Shown in pieces: positions 28,537 to 36,274 of a stretch of DNA of 64,000 nt (positions are counted from its first letter, which is position 1; each line of letters starts with the position of its first letter). The notes beneath the pieces were generated by a model. That model was not told where the DNA came from. It worked only from the letters and a program-made list of their open reading frames with translations, and did no database searches. The position numbers were made by a program, and so were the translations under genes. The DNA comes from Carboxylicivirga linearis (GTDB lineage Bacteria > Bacteroidota > Bacteroidia > Bacteroidales > Marinilabiliaceae): contig NZ_JAGUCO010000012.1 of the NCBI RefSeq assembly GCF_018271995.1, positions 1 through 64,000 of the forward strand, given 5' to 3'.

Positions 28537-29214
28537 ATGGGGTATATTATTGGGGTTGTAGATGACCATCCTTTATTTAGGGAAGGTTTAAAAACTATTT
28601 TGCTACAAAATAGTAAAGTTATTGAAGTAGTTACGTTTTCTGATGGGGAAGATGTAATACATTTTCTGAAAAACGGTGGAAGAGTTGATGTTTTTTTTAT
28701 GGATATACTTATGCCTAAACGCGACGGCTTGTATACTACCGACTTTATAAAAAAATATTATTCTGATATTAAAGTTTTGGGCCTATCGTCAATAGAAAAG
28801 GTTGAGTATGTTGAAAAAATGATAGCTGCTGGTGTTGATGGTTATTTGCAGAAAGATTGTAATTTTACAGATATTACCGAGGCATTAAACGCTGCCTTAT
28901 CCAATAAAAATTATTTCTGCCCTAAAATGATTGTGGCTTTATCCGTTAATACAAAAGTGCGTTTACAAAACAAAAAGGATAGCCAGGTAATCACAGGTTT
29001 GTCTCATAGAGAATTAGAGGTTTATAGATGTTTATGCAATGGCATGGGACGTGCCGAAATTGCAAGTGCCTTATTTATTTCTGAAAAAACAGTAGATAAA
29101 CACAAGGAGAATATTTATAAAAAAACCGGATGTAAAAATGTCATACACCTTGTTGTTAAGGGTATCAGGCAGGGAGTATTAAAATTAGAAGAACTCGAAA
29201 GAACATTACAATAA
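28537..29214 (+). CDS. NarL/LuxR-type response regulator, orphan
   Basis: 225 residues. An N-terminal receiver domain with the acidic pocket VVDDHP (7-12), phospho-acceptor Asp56 in FFMDILMP, and the conserved Lys near 104. After a short linker comes a C-terminal LuxR-type helix-turn-helix (LSHRELEVYRCLCNGMGRAEIASALFISEKTVDKH, about 154-190). No histidine kinase gene lies next to it, so its kinase must be elsewhere. Targets unknown; the small Cys-containing protein gene downstream (29422) on the same strand may or may not belong to it. Confidence 0.92.
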   Translation: MGYIIGVVDDHPLFREGLKTILLQNSKVIEVVTFSDGEDVIHFLKNGGRVDVFFMDILMPKRDGLYTTDFIKKYYSDIKVLGLSSIEKVEYVEKMIAAGVDGYLQKDCNFTDITEALNAALSNKNYFCPKMIVALSVNTKVRLQNKKDSQVITGLSHRELEVYRCLCNGMGRAEIASALFISEKTVDKHKENIYKKTGCKNVIHLVVKGIRQGVLKLEELERTLQ

Positions 29215-29421
29215 TATCACTTTCAAAACATTTTTTTCTACTATTTAAAGCATTTGAATCCCTAAATGCTAAATAGTAATTCTACCTATATCAAATTAGG
29301 GAATTCTTATTCACATGTTAGAATATTTGTCTATTAAATTTAAATATTAAAAAGTTTAGGGCTAATGTATAGGTTAAAATACATTCAGTCGACAATGAAA
29401 ATTGAGATAAATATTAATTAA

Positions 29422-29652
29422 ATGGCAGTTTGTGAGAAAGTAAAAGGTTGTCCGTTTTTTAATGAAAAAATGAGCAATATGCCTGCTACTGCAGCAGGTT
29501 ATAAGCGGAAGTATTGTATGGGAGATAATCAAAACTGTGCACGCTATATGGTGCTTAAAAAATTGGGGGGTGATAAGGTTCCGGTTGACTTGTTTCCAAA
29601 TCAGGTTGAAAAGGCGAAAATGCTTATTAAAGAGCAAACTATTGTACAATAA
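29422..29652 (+). CDS. Small four-cysteine protein, possible metal or Fe-S binder
   Basis: 76 residues, no signal peptide. Four cysteines at 5, 10, 32 and 39 in CEKVKGCPFF and YCMGDNQNCARYM. I recall similar short proteins (CPFF ... YCxGD ... CARY) as widespread in anaerobic bacteria, sometimes as part of larger sensory proteins, but I cannot give a family name. The pattern suits a small metal or iron-sulfur site. The gene ends at its own terminator-like hairpin. No function is established. Confidence 0.6.
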   Translation: MAVCEKVKGCPFFNEKMSNMPATAAGYKRKYCMGDNQNCARYMVLKKLGGDKVPVDLFPNQVEKAKMLIKEQTIVQ

Positions 29653-29666
29653 TCGGGGAATGGACC

Positions 29667-29703
29667 GAAGGGGTTTGGTAATACAATTGCCGGCCCCTTC
29701 TTT
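29667..29703 (+). terminator. Terminator-like hairpin after the four-cysteine protein
   Basis: Arms GAAGGGG (29667-29673) and CCCCTTC (29694-29700) plus inner GGTAA/TTGCC, followed by TTT. Confidence 0.55.
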
Positions 29704-29709
29704 CAATAA

Positions 29710-29925
29710 TTAGTTTGTTTGAGTAAATATTTTATTTAGTTCTATTGAAAATTCATTGATAGCTTCATCAGAATATCCTATTTCATAATAAATTAGTTCA
29801 TTGTTTTTAATAATAATGTTAGTTGGGTATGATTGAGGTTTTTGACCTTTCTTGAAAGAAGGATCGGGGTTTAATTCAAATAAATAATTAAGTAAATCTT
29901 GCTGTTCAAATAGCTGAAAATACAT
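29710..29925 (-). pseudogene. C-terminal remnant of a thioredoxin-fold protein
   Basis: 71 residues. SYPTNIIIKNNELIYYEIGY has the shape of the cis-Pro strand and following hairpin of TlpA-like thioredoxins (xxPTxxxIxxxGxI). The catalytic half of the domain is missing. The upstream DNA on this strand turns within 40 bases into the remnant of a sigma-factor gene, so a deletion probably joined two truncated genes. Confidence 0.45.
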
Positions 29926-29956
29926 GAATGAGTTCTTTTATTGGTCAGACCATTTT

Positions 29957-30211
29957 TCAACATATTTCGTTGTAAACCGATTGATATAAGAACCCTCTAA
30001 CGTTATTCTTTATTTCAAGGGTTTTTCTTTTTTCCCAAAGGTGCACAAATACATTTTGTACTGCTTCTTCCGCTAAAGAATTATAGGGTACTATTGTCAT
30101 GGAAAAATGACATAATGGAGTGTAAAATTCTCTAAAAAGTTTGTCAAACCACACCTTGGGATTTGTTAAATTACTGTTTGATAAGGTTATATGTTTTGTG
30201 TCTGAATTCAT
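29957..30211 (-). pseudogene. Truncated ECF sigma factor (region 2 only)
   Basis: 84 residues. WFDKLFREFYTPLCHFSMTIVPYNSLAEEAVQNVFVHLWEKRKT is sigma-70 region 2 of an ECF factor, but the protein stops soon after region 2 (NNVRGFLYQSVYNEI) and lacks region 4, which reads the -35 element. ECF factors usually have about 170-190 residues. The missing half and the adjacent thioredoxin remnant indicate an internal deletion. A complete ECF sigma gene lies 3.8 kb away at 34013. Confidence 0.6.
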
Positions 30212-30342
30212 TCATTAGGATTAGGTTGAGTAAAAGTAAAAACTATTAAATAATTATCCGATAATTAAAGCTGTTTATGGAAGTCTTTTTACAGTTAGTC
30301 ATATAGTACTGAAGGGATAGTTTTTTGCGTTACTATCTTTCC

Positions 30343-30350
30343 TATTTTTG
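30343..30350 (+). promoter_or_regulatory. Bacteroidota -7 promoter box
   Basis: TATTTTTG fits TAnnTTTG, with TTTG at 30324-30327 about 15 bases upstream as a possible -33 box. It lies directly before the small gene at 30369. Confidence 0.45.
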
Positions 30351-30368
30351 AACCGTTGTTAGGAGAAG

Positions 30369-30638
30369 TTGAATAGTATTAAACGCTTAAGAGTGAAAAG
30401 CATAAATGCATATCATCAAATAGTTAATTGGCAAAAAGCCAATAATATCTGTATTGGGGATCAGATAAGATTTATGTATAAGGGTCGATTAAGATCAGGA
30501 TATTTAACAGGTTTTGATATAGAGCATAACCCGTTAAAATTAATTGTTCGGTATGTAAGTACATGGGGGATGATGCAAATTGCTACCATTGAAAAGGAAG
30601 CGGTTACATCAAAATGCAAGCAAATTCAGGTAGTTTAA
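30369..30638 (+). CDS. Small hypothetical protein
   Basis: 89 residues with a TTG start; an internal GTG (30393) is an alternative. The protein is basic, with a run of alternating strands (GDQIRFMYKGRLRSGYLTGF, LKLIVRYVSTWGMMQIATIE) that suggests a small SH3-like beta barrel. No family recognised. A good TAnnTTTG promoter box sits 18 bases before the start, which supports it as a real gene. It converges with and overlaps the TonB-receptor gene by four bases. Confidence 0.5.
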   Translation: MNSIKRLRVKSINAYHQIVNWQKANNICIGDQIRFMYKGRLRSGYLTGFDIEHNPLKLIVRYVSTWGMMQIATIEKEAVTSKCKQIQVV

Positions 30639-33130
30639 AATTTAATCTTTAGGTGCAAAAGAGGAGTGAATTTCATGGCTTCCTCATTAACTAATACGGT
30701 ATTAAATTCATCAATTGGTAATAGTTGAAAACTATTGTACTTGACATTATCAGTGTTGAGTAAATTGAGTATTGACAGACCAATTTCACCACCAAAGTGT
30801 TGGCTTTTAAATTGGTATATTAGGGATATGTCTACTCTGTTGTAATCCTGCTCGTCATATTCGTATTTGATATTGTCGGTAAACAATGGAAAGCCTGAAC
30901 CATAAATATAACTTGCCGATGCATGTATGGAACCTAAATTTAGCAAACCTGCTATTTTAAATTCATGTGTCTGGTCCTGAGGTGCTCTGCGGTAGGTTTC
31001 ATCAGTATAGTAATCGTACCATTCTTCGGTTCTACCTAATGAATAGCTGGTCCATATAGAGTGACCATTAAAATCCTTTTTGACATAAACGTCTAAACCA
31101 TAGCTTTTGCTTTGACCATCTGATATGTAGCTAGCTTGCGAGAATTGAATATACCGTGTGAGGTTTGAATTTTCTTTATAATAGGTATCGAGGCTAAATA
31201 AAAAATTGTTTGTAGTATAAGCTGCACTTAATACAGCATGTTGAGATTTTAATATGGGTACATTATTATAGCCACCAACATACCATGCATATCTAATGCG
31301 ATTATCTTCATCCATAATTGAGGTGCGCACAATAAATTGATGATAGAAACCCCACGAAGCATTAAATTTGAATAAACCCGGTTTATAAGAAAGAGCTATG
31401 CGCGGATCAATATTAGTATTTTTAATATGGGTAGGATAATTCACCCTAATACCTGCAGTTAATCTTAAATCTTTCATCAGATTTACTTCATCCTGGGCGT
31501 AAAACACCACTCTTGATGCGTGACTAATTAGGTCTATATTGGTTGCGTTATTAAGCTGTTCCTTTAACATGGTGTTGTTCTGAATAAAGGATAAACCTGC
31601 TGTGATGTCATGATTTTGGTTAATCTGAAATAAATTTTGCCAGTCTCCTTTTATCTCCTGAATCTCGTTGGTTGCGTCTCTTGAGTATCTTAACCTTTCA
31701 TTGTCCCTGATGGTTCGGTAAGAGTACACACTGTAATCGTTATCGTAAAATGAATAGCTTAATTTTAAAGATGAGGAATATGCTGAAGAAAATGTTTTAC
31801 CATAAAAAGCTGATGCACCAACCTGATTTGTTTTTTCACTAACATCCAATTTTTCTCTAATAGATAAATTTCCGTTGGGTCGGTTATAGGTTGAATCGCG
31901 TTGGGCATTAATTTTTAAATCATCACCGCCTCCTAAAGCACTGATATAAAAAAGATCTCCGTTATCACCCTGAAATGTATATTTAATATTTAAATCTTTA
32001 AAAGTGTAATCAGGCCTGTTATAGTCCCAGTTAAATCTGTCGATGTTGTTTACCTCTTGAATATGAACATCATTTGAGGAAAGAAGATCGTAATAGTTTT
32101 GGCGGTATGCCGTTACCAGGCTTGATTTTTTTCCTATCGGCAGCTCCAGCATACTGTTAATGGTTTGATTATTTATAAAGAAATGAAATGAAGGTTTTAG
32201 CCGGTTCCCATTTCGTCCGTAAATATCAACAATACCTCCAATAAAATCACTGTAAGTAGCATCGTAACCACCTTTATTAATATCAATTGATTTAACCATG
32301 TATGGATTAACAGCGCTAATATTATCATTCAGGTTTTTAAGTCCCCATATGGTGAAACCATCAAATTGAACAATACTGGTTCCTTCCGAACTGCCCCAAA
32401 GTATTAAGTCGTTTGGGTTTTCACCCGACGCTGTAACACCAGGTTGTAATTTTAAAAGGTTGAACACAGAATTATCACCATTTCCGGGAAGGTATTCTGC
32501 TATTTGATGATTGAGTTTTATCAATCCTGATTTTTCACCAACCTGAGCTGATTTTTCTACTATATTATTAGTGACTTTTATTTCGGGCAAGCCAACAAAT
32601 GATGGGGTCAATTCTATAGAATGAAAATGTGTACCAATTAATATGGTATCTAACTTATAATAACCCAAATGCGAGGTTTTTACGTAAAAAACACTGTCGT
32701 TAAAAGTGTTACTAAAAGTACCCTTAATATCTGTGATAGTTTGATATTCATTAACTTCTATATGAGAAAAAGGCAGAGGTTCCCCGGTGCCTTTTTCAAT
32801 AACCTTACCTGATAAAAGGTAAGTAGAAGCGTGGACGATTATTTTCTTTTTAAATACAATATATGTGTTGTTGTTTTTTTGATAGGATAGAGGCAGTCCT
32901 TTTAAAATATCACTAATAGCTAAATCTGCCGATGCATAGCTTTCTAATTTAGTTATTAGAAATTGAGACAAGAGTTCATCATCAAATGAGAACTGCATAT
33001 TGTATAACTCTCGCCATTCAATAAGCAGTTCATTTAAGGGCTTATCAGTACAATTAACTTCTATTTCCTCTTGAGCTACTATTTGTACTGAACTAAGTGT
33101 AATGAATAAAAGTAAGATAAACTTATTCAC
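30635..33130 (-). CDS. TonB-dependent receptor with STN signalling domain
   Basis: 831 residues, outer membrane. A signal peptide ends near residue 19. An STN domain (about 20-100; NCTDKPLNELLIEWRELYNMQFSFDDELL) contacts the anti-sigma factor. A carboxypeptidase-regulatory-like beta domain follows (about 105-185), then a plug (about 215-310) and a 22-strand barrel ending in Phe. The genes upstream are fecR-type anti-sigma and ECF sigma, so this is a FecA-like transducer: substrate binding signals through FecR to the sigma factor. No SusD partner follows, which argues against a glycan-uptake pair and favours a metal chelate, peptide or other small ligand. Ligand unknown. Confidence 0.88.
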   Translation of the reverse strand: MNKFILLLFITLSSVQIVAQEEIEVNCTDKPLNELLIEWRELYNMQFSFDDELLSQFLITKLESYASADLAISDILKGLPLSYQKNNNTYIVFKKKIIVHASTYLLSGKVIEKGTGEPLPFSHIEVNEYQTITDIKGTFSNTFNDSVFYVKTSHLGYYKLDTILIGTHFHSIELTPSFVGLPEIKVTNNIVEKSAQVGEKSGLIKLNHQIAEYLPGNGDNSVFNLLKLQPGVTASGENPNDLILWGSSEGTSIVQFDGFTIWGLKNLNDNISAVNPYMVKSIDINKGGYDATYSDFIGGIVDIYGRNGNRLKPSFHFFINNQTINSMLELPIGKKSSLVTAYRQNYYDLLSSNDVHIQEVNNIDRFNWDYNRPDYTFKDLNIKYTFQGDNGDLFYISALGGGDDLKINAQRDSTYNRPNGNLSIREKLDVSEKTNQVGASAFYGKTFSSAYSSSLKLSYSFYDNDYSVYSYRTIRDNERLRYSRDATNEIQEIKGDWQNLFQINQNHDITAGLSFIQNNTMLKEQLNNATNIDLISHASRVVFYAQDEVNLMKDLRLTAGIRVNYPTHIKNTNIDPRIALSYKPGLFKFNASWGFYHQFIVRTSIMDEDNRIRYAWYVGGYNNVPILKSQHAVLSAAYTTNNFLFSLDTYYKENSNLTRYIQFSQASYISDGQSKSYGLDVYVKKDFNGHSIWTSYSLGRTEEWYDYYTDETYRRAPQDQTHEFKIAGLLNLGSIHASASYIYGSGFPLFTDNIKYEYDEQDYNRVDISLIYQFKSQHFGGEIGLSILNLLNTDNVKYNSFQLLPIDEFNTVLVNEEAMKFTPLLHLKIKF

Positions 33131-33137
33131 TCATTGT

Positions 33138-34016
33138 TTATTTACTCACCATATAACCATTATTTACCTTTTTATAGGTAAGATTTAATGCTAAACATAC
33201 TGTATGTAATACATCTTCAATGGATTGATCTCTGGTGAAATTTCCCGTATAATTATAATTTAGTTTCTCTTTTGTTTTAATTATCACGCCGTATTGACGT
33301 TCAATCTCATCCAATACGTCAAGGATGGGTGCAGCCGTAAAAATAAACATACCATCTCGCCATGAAATTGTATTTTCTGTATTGGTTTTATCCTGTTTAA
33401 TCACATGGCCATTATCAATCATAGCTTGCTGGTTCGGTTCAATATCGGCTGATTGTCCACTACTATTATTCACTACTCGAACTTTACCGGTGTAACAGGT
33501 TACCTTATATTCATCTTTACGTGAGTAGATATTAAAGCTGGTTCCTAAAACCATGGTTTTTCCTTTAGCAGATACAACTTCAAAAGATTTACCTTTTTGA
33601 ACTTTAAAGAATCCTTCTCCTTCGAAATGTACATGTCTTTGCCACTTCCAATAATAGGGATGATACGAAATGGTTGAACCGGCATTTAATTCAATGGTTG
33701 ATCCGTCTGGCAGTAGGGCTGTTATTTGTTGACCCATTTCTGATATTACCGTTTTAGTATAGAAACGGATAAAAACTCCAGTGGCTAACAATACTACAAC
33801 AAGTGCTGCAACAGCATAAATAACCCTATGTCTGAAGGTAAAACGGTTTAAAGTAACAGTAGGAGGAATAGTGATCTTTTGTTTGTCTTCCATCAAACCC
33901 GACAATTCGTCCCATACTTCTTCTTTCGATTTAGAGAAAGAAGTTTCAATTTCGGGTAACGAATTTAGGAATTCATCATCTGAAATATGATTGTTATATG
34001 GTAGGTTCTTTTTCAT
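33138..34016 (-). CDS. FecR-type anti-sigma factor
   Basis: 292 residues. A cytoplasmic N-terminal part (1-65) is followed by one membrane helix (VIYAVAALVVVLLATGVFIRF, about 69-89), the FecR beta domain (TALLPDGSTIELNAGSTISYH, VVSAKGKTMVLGTSFNIYSR) and a C-terminal DUF4974-type module (ILDVLDEIERQYGVIIKTKE) that contacts the receptor STN domain. It overlaps the sigma gene by four bases (ATGA type), so the two are coupled, and it ends seven bases before the receptor gene. Confidence 0.92.
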   Translation of the reverse strand: MKKNLPYNNHISDDEFLNSLPEIETSFSKSKEEVWDELSGLMEDKQKITIPPTVTLNRFTFRHRVIYAVAALVVVLLATGVFIRFYTKTVISEMGQQITALLPDGSTIELNAGSTISYHPYYWKWQRHVHFEGEGFFKVQKGKSFEVVSAKGKTMVLGTSFNIYSRKDEYKVTCYTGKVRVVNNSSGQSADIEPNQQAMIDNGHVIKQDKTNTENTISWRDGMFIFTAAPILDVLDEIERQYGVIIKTKEKLNYNYTGNFTRDQSIEDVLHTVCLALNLTYKKVNNGYMVSK

Positions 34017-34501
34017 AATGTTGTCAGTGCTTCTCTGAGATATTGTAAGGCATTTTTCATCCTTTTTTCAACTGCTTTTATGCTTAAATCCAATCGGTTT
34101 GCTATTTCATGATATTTTAAATCATCATTTCTACTCATTAAAAAAACCTCGCGTTGAATTTCCGGCATTTCTTTCAGGGCTCTTTCGTATCTGATTTTTA
34201 GTTCTTTGTAATTTAATTCTTCTTCTGGTGTAATACTCTTTGTTTTATCAGGAGGTCTTGTATTAAACTTCATTTCAACCTGTTGCCGTCGAAGTTTACT
34301 GATTAAATCATCTTTGGCTATTTTGTATAGTAGTTTAATTTGTTCTTCGGGTGGCTTATCAATCTGTTTCTCCCACAATTTAAGAAAGGCTTCCTGCGCA
34401 ATGTCGGTTGCCAGATCAGCATCTCCATATCGATAAAAGAGATAATTTCGGAGTGCGTCAAAATGTGTATCAAACAGATTTTTAAAATCTTCCCGCCTCA
34501 A
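34013..34501 (-). CDS. ECF RNA polymerase sigma factor (FecI-like)
   Basis: 162 residues. Region 2 is FDTHFDALRNYLFYRYGDADLATDIAQEAFLKLWEK (about 9-45). Region 4 is EMPEIQREVFLMSRNDDLKYHEIANRLDLSIKAVEKRMKNALQYL (about 113-157), with the helix-turn-helix intact. It is the first gene of the sigma/anti-sigma/receptor unit, followed by fecR with a four-base overlap. It probably drives its own receptor operon when the receptor is occupied. Confidence 0.92.
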   Translation of the reverse strand: MRREDFKNLFDTHFDALRNYLFYRYGDADLATDIAQEAFLKLWEKQIDKPPEEQIKLLYKIAKDDLISKLRRQQVEMKFNTRPPDKTKSITPEEELNYKELKIRYERALKEMPEIQREVFLMSRNDDLKYHEIANRLDLSIKAVEKRMKNALQYLREALTTL

Positions 34502-34556
34502 GATATTGTTTTTTGTTATAAGCTAAGTTACTAATATGCTTTGTAATTTCTTTTTA

Positions 34557-34590
34557 ATTCCCGAAGAATAGCGTTCTAAACTCCGGGAAT
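34557..34590 (-). terminator. Hairpin between the lipoprotein gene and the sigma gene
   Basis: Outer arms ATTCCCG/CGGGAAT with inner AGAA/TTCT. On the minus strand TTAAAAAG follows, so the T-run is weak. It probably ends the lipoprotein transcript upstream of the sigma gene. Confidence 0.4.
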
Positions 34591-34617
34591 AATTGTTCAA
34601 TTGGTGAACGGGAAATA

Positions 34618-35550
34618 TTATTTATTACCATTTTGCTTTTGCTTATCTCTGACTTTTTGGCCAATGATAAATTCTATGGTACCATCTTCAGTTGTGTAGG
34701 TTGCAATGTTATCGCATGTTCCATCGCCATAATCAATTACTGCAAATATTACATCATCTTGAGTGAGTGTTACTTCACCTGAAACGATGTATCTACAATC
34801 ACCGGTTTTAATTAAAGGTATGGTTATTTCTTTTTTGAATTCATTACCGTCTGAATCTGAGATTAAAGAATAACCAGTAATTTCAAAAATATCATCTTCG
34901 TGATTAAAAGGAGTATCCATTCCTTCAACCCATACTTTAGTGCGTTCTCCAACCATAGTAATTATGGTTCCATCAGCTAAAGTAAATGTAAGGTCTCGAG
35001 TTATGCTGATAGTATATTCATCCAACTCAAAAGTTTTAACTATTTCGCCATCTATTGAAACCGAATCAACAGTGAAACTATCAAAAGTAATTGTACGGGT
35101 AGCTCCACTTACAGTGCGAGGTGCTGAGATAACTATTTCAATGATACCGGAAATAATTCGTCCGTTGTTTAATTCTGTTGCATCACCATAGTCGAGTGTA
35201 ATGGTTTTTGGGAAAGTACCATTTTCAGAATCAACATTTACATCAGGACAAACACCATTTCTATACCTGTATCTAAATGGATTATCTCTTCCGCCGAATT
35301 TAAGTTCTGGCGCATCTATATTTACATCAACCAGGGATACTATTTCGGAGGTTCCGGAATATAGTTCAACTTCATATTCGGTAGCTTCCACTACATCTTC
35401 AATTGAAGCATCTGTAGTAACTACCGACTCTGTTGTCATGGTCAGATCAACATCTGTAATGGTCTGATCAGGAACAAGATTTTCGTTTTTATTACAAGCA
35501 GTAAACGCTATTAATAAGCCTGCCGCAACTGCAAATAGTGAATTTTTCAT
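34618..35550 (-). CDS. Hypothetical lipoprotein, beta-rich
   Basis: 310 residues from MKNSLFA, chosen because it gives a clean lipoprotein signal (LLIAFTACNKNE). An upstream Met 15 codons earlier is less likely. The mature protein is Thr/Asp/Ile-rich with repeated beta segments (GRIISGIIEIVISAPRTVSGATRTITFDSFTVDSVSIDGEIV) and one Arg/Tyr-rich stretch (RYRYRNGVCPDV). It probably sits on the outer membrane. I do not recognise a named family. It is upstream of the sigma gene on the same strand but separated by a hairpin and ~115 bases. Confidence 0.7.
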   Translation of the reverse strand: MKNSLFAVAAGLLIAFTACNKNENLVPDQTITDVDLTMTTESVVTTDASIEDVVEATEYEVELYSGTSEIVSLVDVNIDAPELKFGGRDNPFRYRYRNGVCPDVNVDSENGTFPKTITLDYGDATELNNGRIISGIIEIVISAPRTVSGATRTITFDSFTVDSVSIDGEIVKTFELDEYTISITRDLTFTLADGTIITMVGERTKVWVEGMDTPFNHEDDIFEITGYSLISDSDGNEFKKEITIPLIKTGDCRYIVSGEVTLTQDDVIFAVIDYGDGTCDNIATYTTEDGTIEFIIGQKVRDKQKQNGNK

Positions 35551-35679
35551 GACATTAAATTTATGGTTATTTTCAACTTTCAAACACCTAGTCATTAGTA
35601 TACCGTTTGAAATTTGTTTTACCCTACCTTAAATTTCAACTTTTTTTTAAAAAAAGAAGTCATGATAAATTATGGCATT

Positions 35680-35704
35680 AAAAAAGGCCGGGAAAACCGG
35701 CCTT
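35680..35704 (-). terminator. Terminator of the CCEKDS-repeat lipoprotein gene
   Basis: Stem AAGGCCGG/CCGGCCTT with a five-base loop. On the minus strand it is followed by TTTTTTA. Confidence 0.85.
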
Positions 35705-35730
35705 TGAATTTCTTATGATGATTGAGAACC

Positions 35731-35982
35731 CTATTCTGCTTCCTCAGGAGCTTCTACTTCATCAGTTTTTAAGCTGTCTTTCTCACAGCAAGCTTTTGTT
35801 GAATCTTTTTCACAGCAGGCAGCTGTACTATCTTTTTCGCAACAAGCCTTATCTTCGGTTTCTGCAGCTACAACTTCTGTGGTAGTTTCTTCGGCTTTAG
35901 TATCATCCTGTGCGTTGGTTTTTAATCCACATGATGTAGCTACAAATGCAATGACGGCCAATAATAAAAGAATTTTTTTCAT
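35731..35982 (-). CDS. Small lipoprotein with CCEKDS repeats
   Basis: 83 residues. The signal peptide ends in FVATSCG with lipobox Cys18. A Thr/Glu/Asp-rich stretch follows, then three nine-residue repeats at 45-71 (KACCEKDST, AACCEKDST, KACCEKDSL), and an acidic tail. Each repeat brings a vicinal Cys pair, six extracytoplasmic thiols in 27 residues, which would suit soft-metal binding or disulfide cross-linking. No family recognised. It has its own terminator and stands alone on its strand. Confidence 0.65.
   Translation of the reverse strand: MKKILLLLAVIAFVATSCGLKTNAQDDTKAEETTTEVVAAETEDKACCEKDSTAACCEKDSTKACCEKDSLKTDEVEAPEEAE
35770..35850 (-). repeat. Three 27-bp tandem repeats inside the CCEKDS gene
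   Basis: The 27-base period encodes the nine-residue units at residues 45-71. The copies differ at synonymous positions (for example in the Cys and Lys codons), so the protein repeat appears to be maintained rather than freshly duplicated. Confidence 0.7.
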
Positions 35983-36206
35983 GTTAATTTTAGTTTGAGT
36001 TAATAAATGTATGTTGGATTTAAATTACAACTTCGAAATAAAGCTAGTGATTTTAACGAATATTGTAAGATTAGGTTACATTAAAATATGAAAATAAAAC
36101 ATTTATACGAAAAATCATTATAAAACAGAAGATGTAAATACTATATTTTTTGGACCTTACAGAGTTAACATGTCGTTATAACCCGTGTGTGTGAAGTTTT
36201 TTACAT

Positions 36207-36239
36207 AAAAAGAGGCTGCCAGATATTTGACAGCCCCTT
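36207..36239 (-). terminator. Terminator of the M3 peptidase gene
   Basis: Arms AGAGGCTGCCA and TTGACAGCCCCTT with two mispairs. On the minus strand it is followed by TTTTT. Confidence 0.7.
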
Positions 36240-36274
36240 GATAATTATATTGAAGTTGTGTGAGTGCTAATTTT

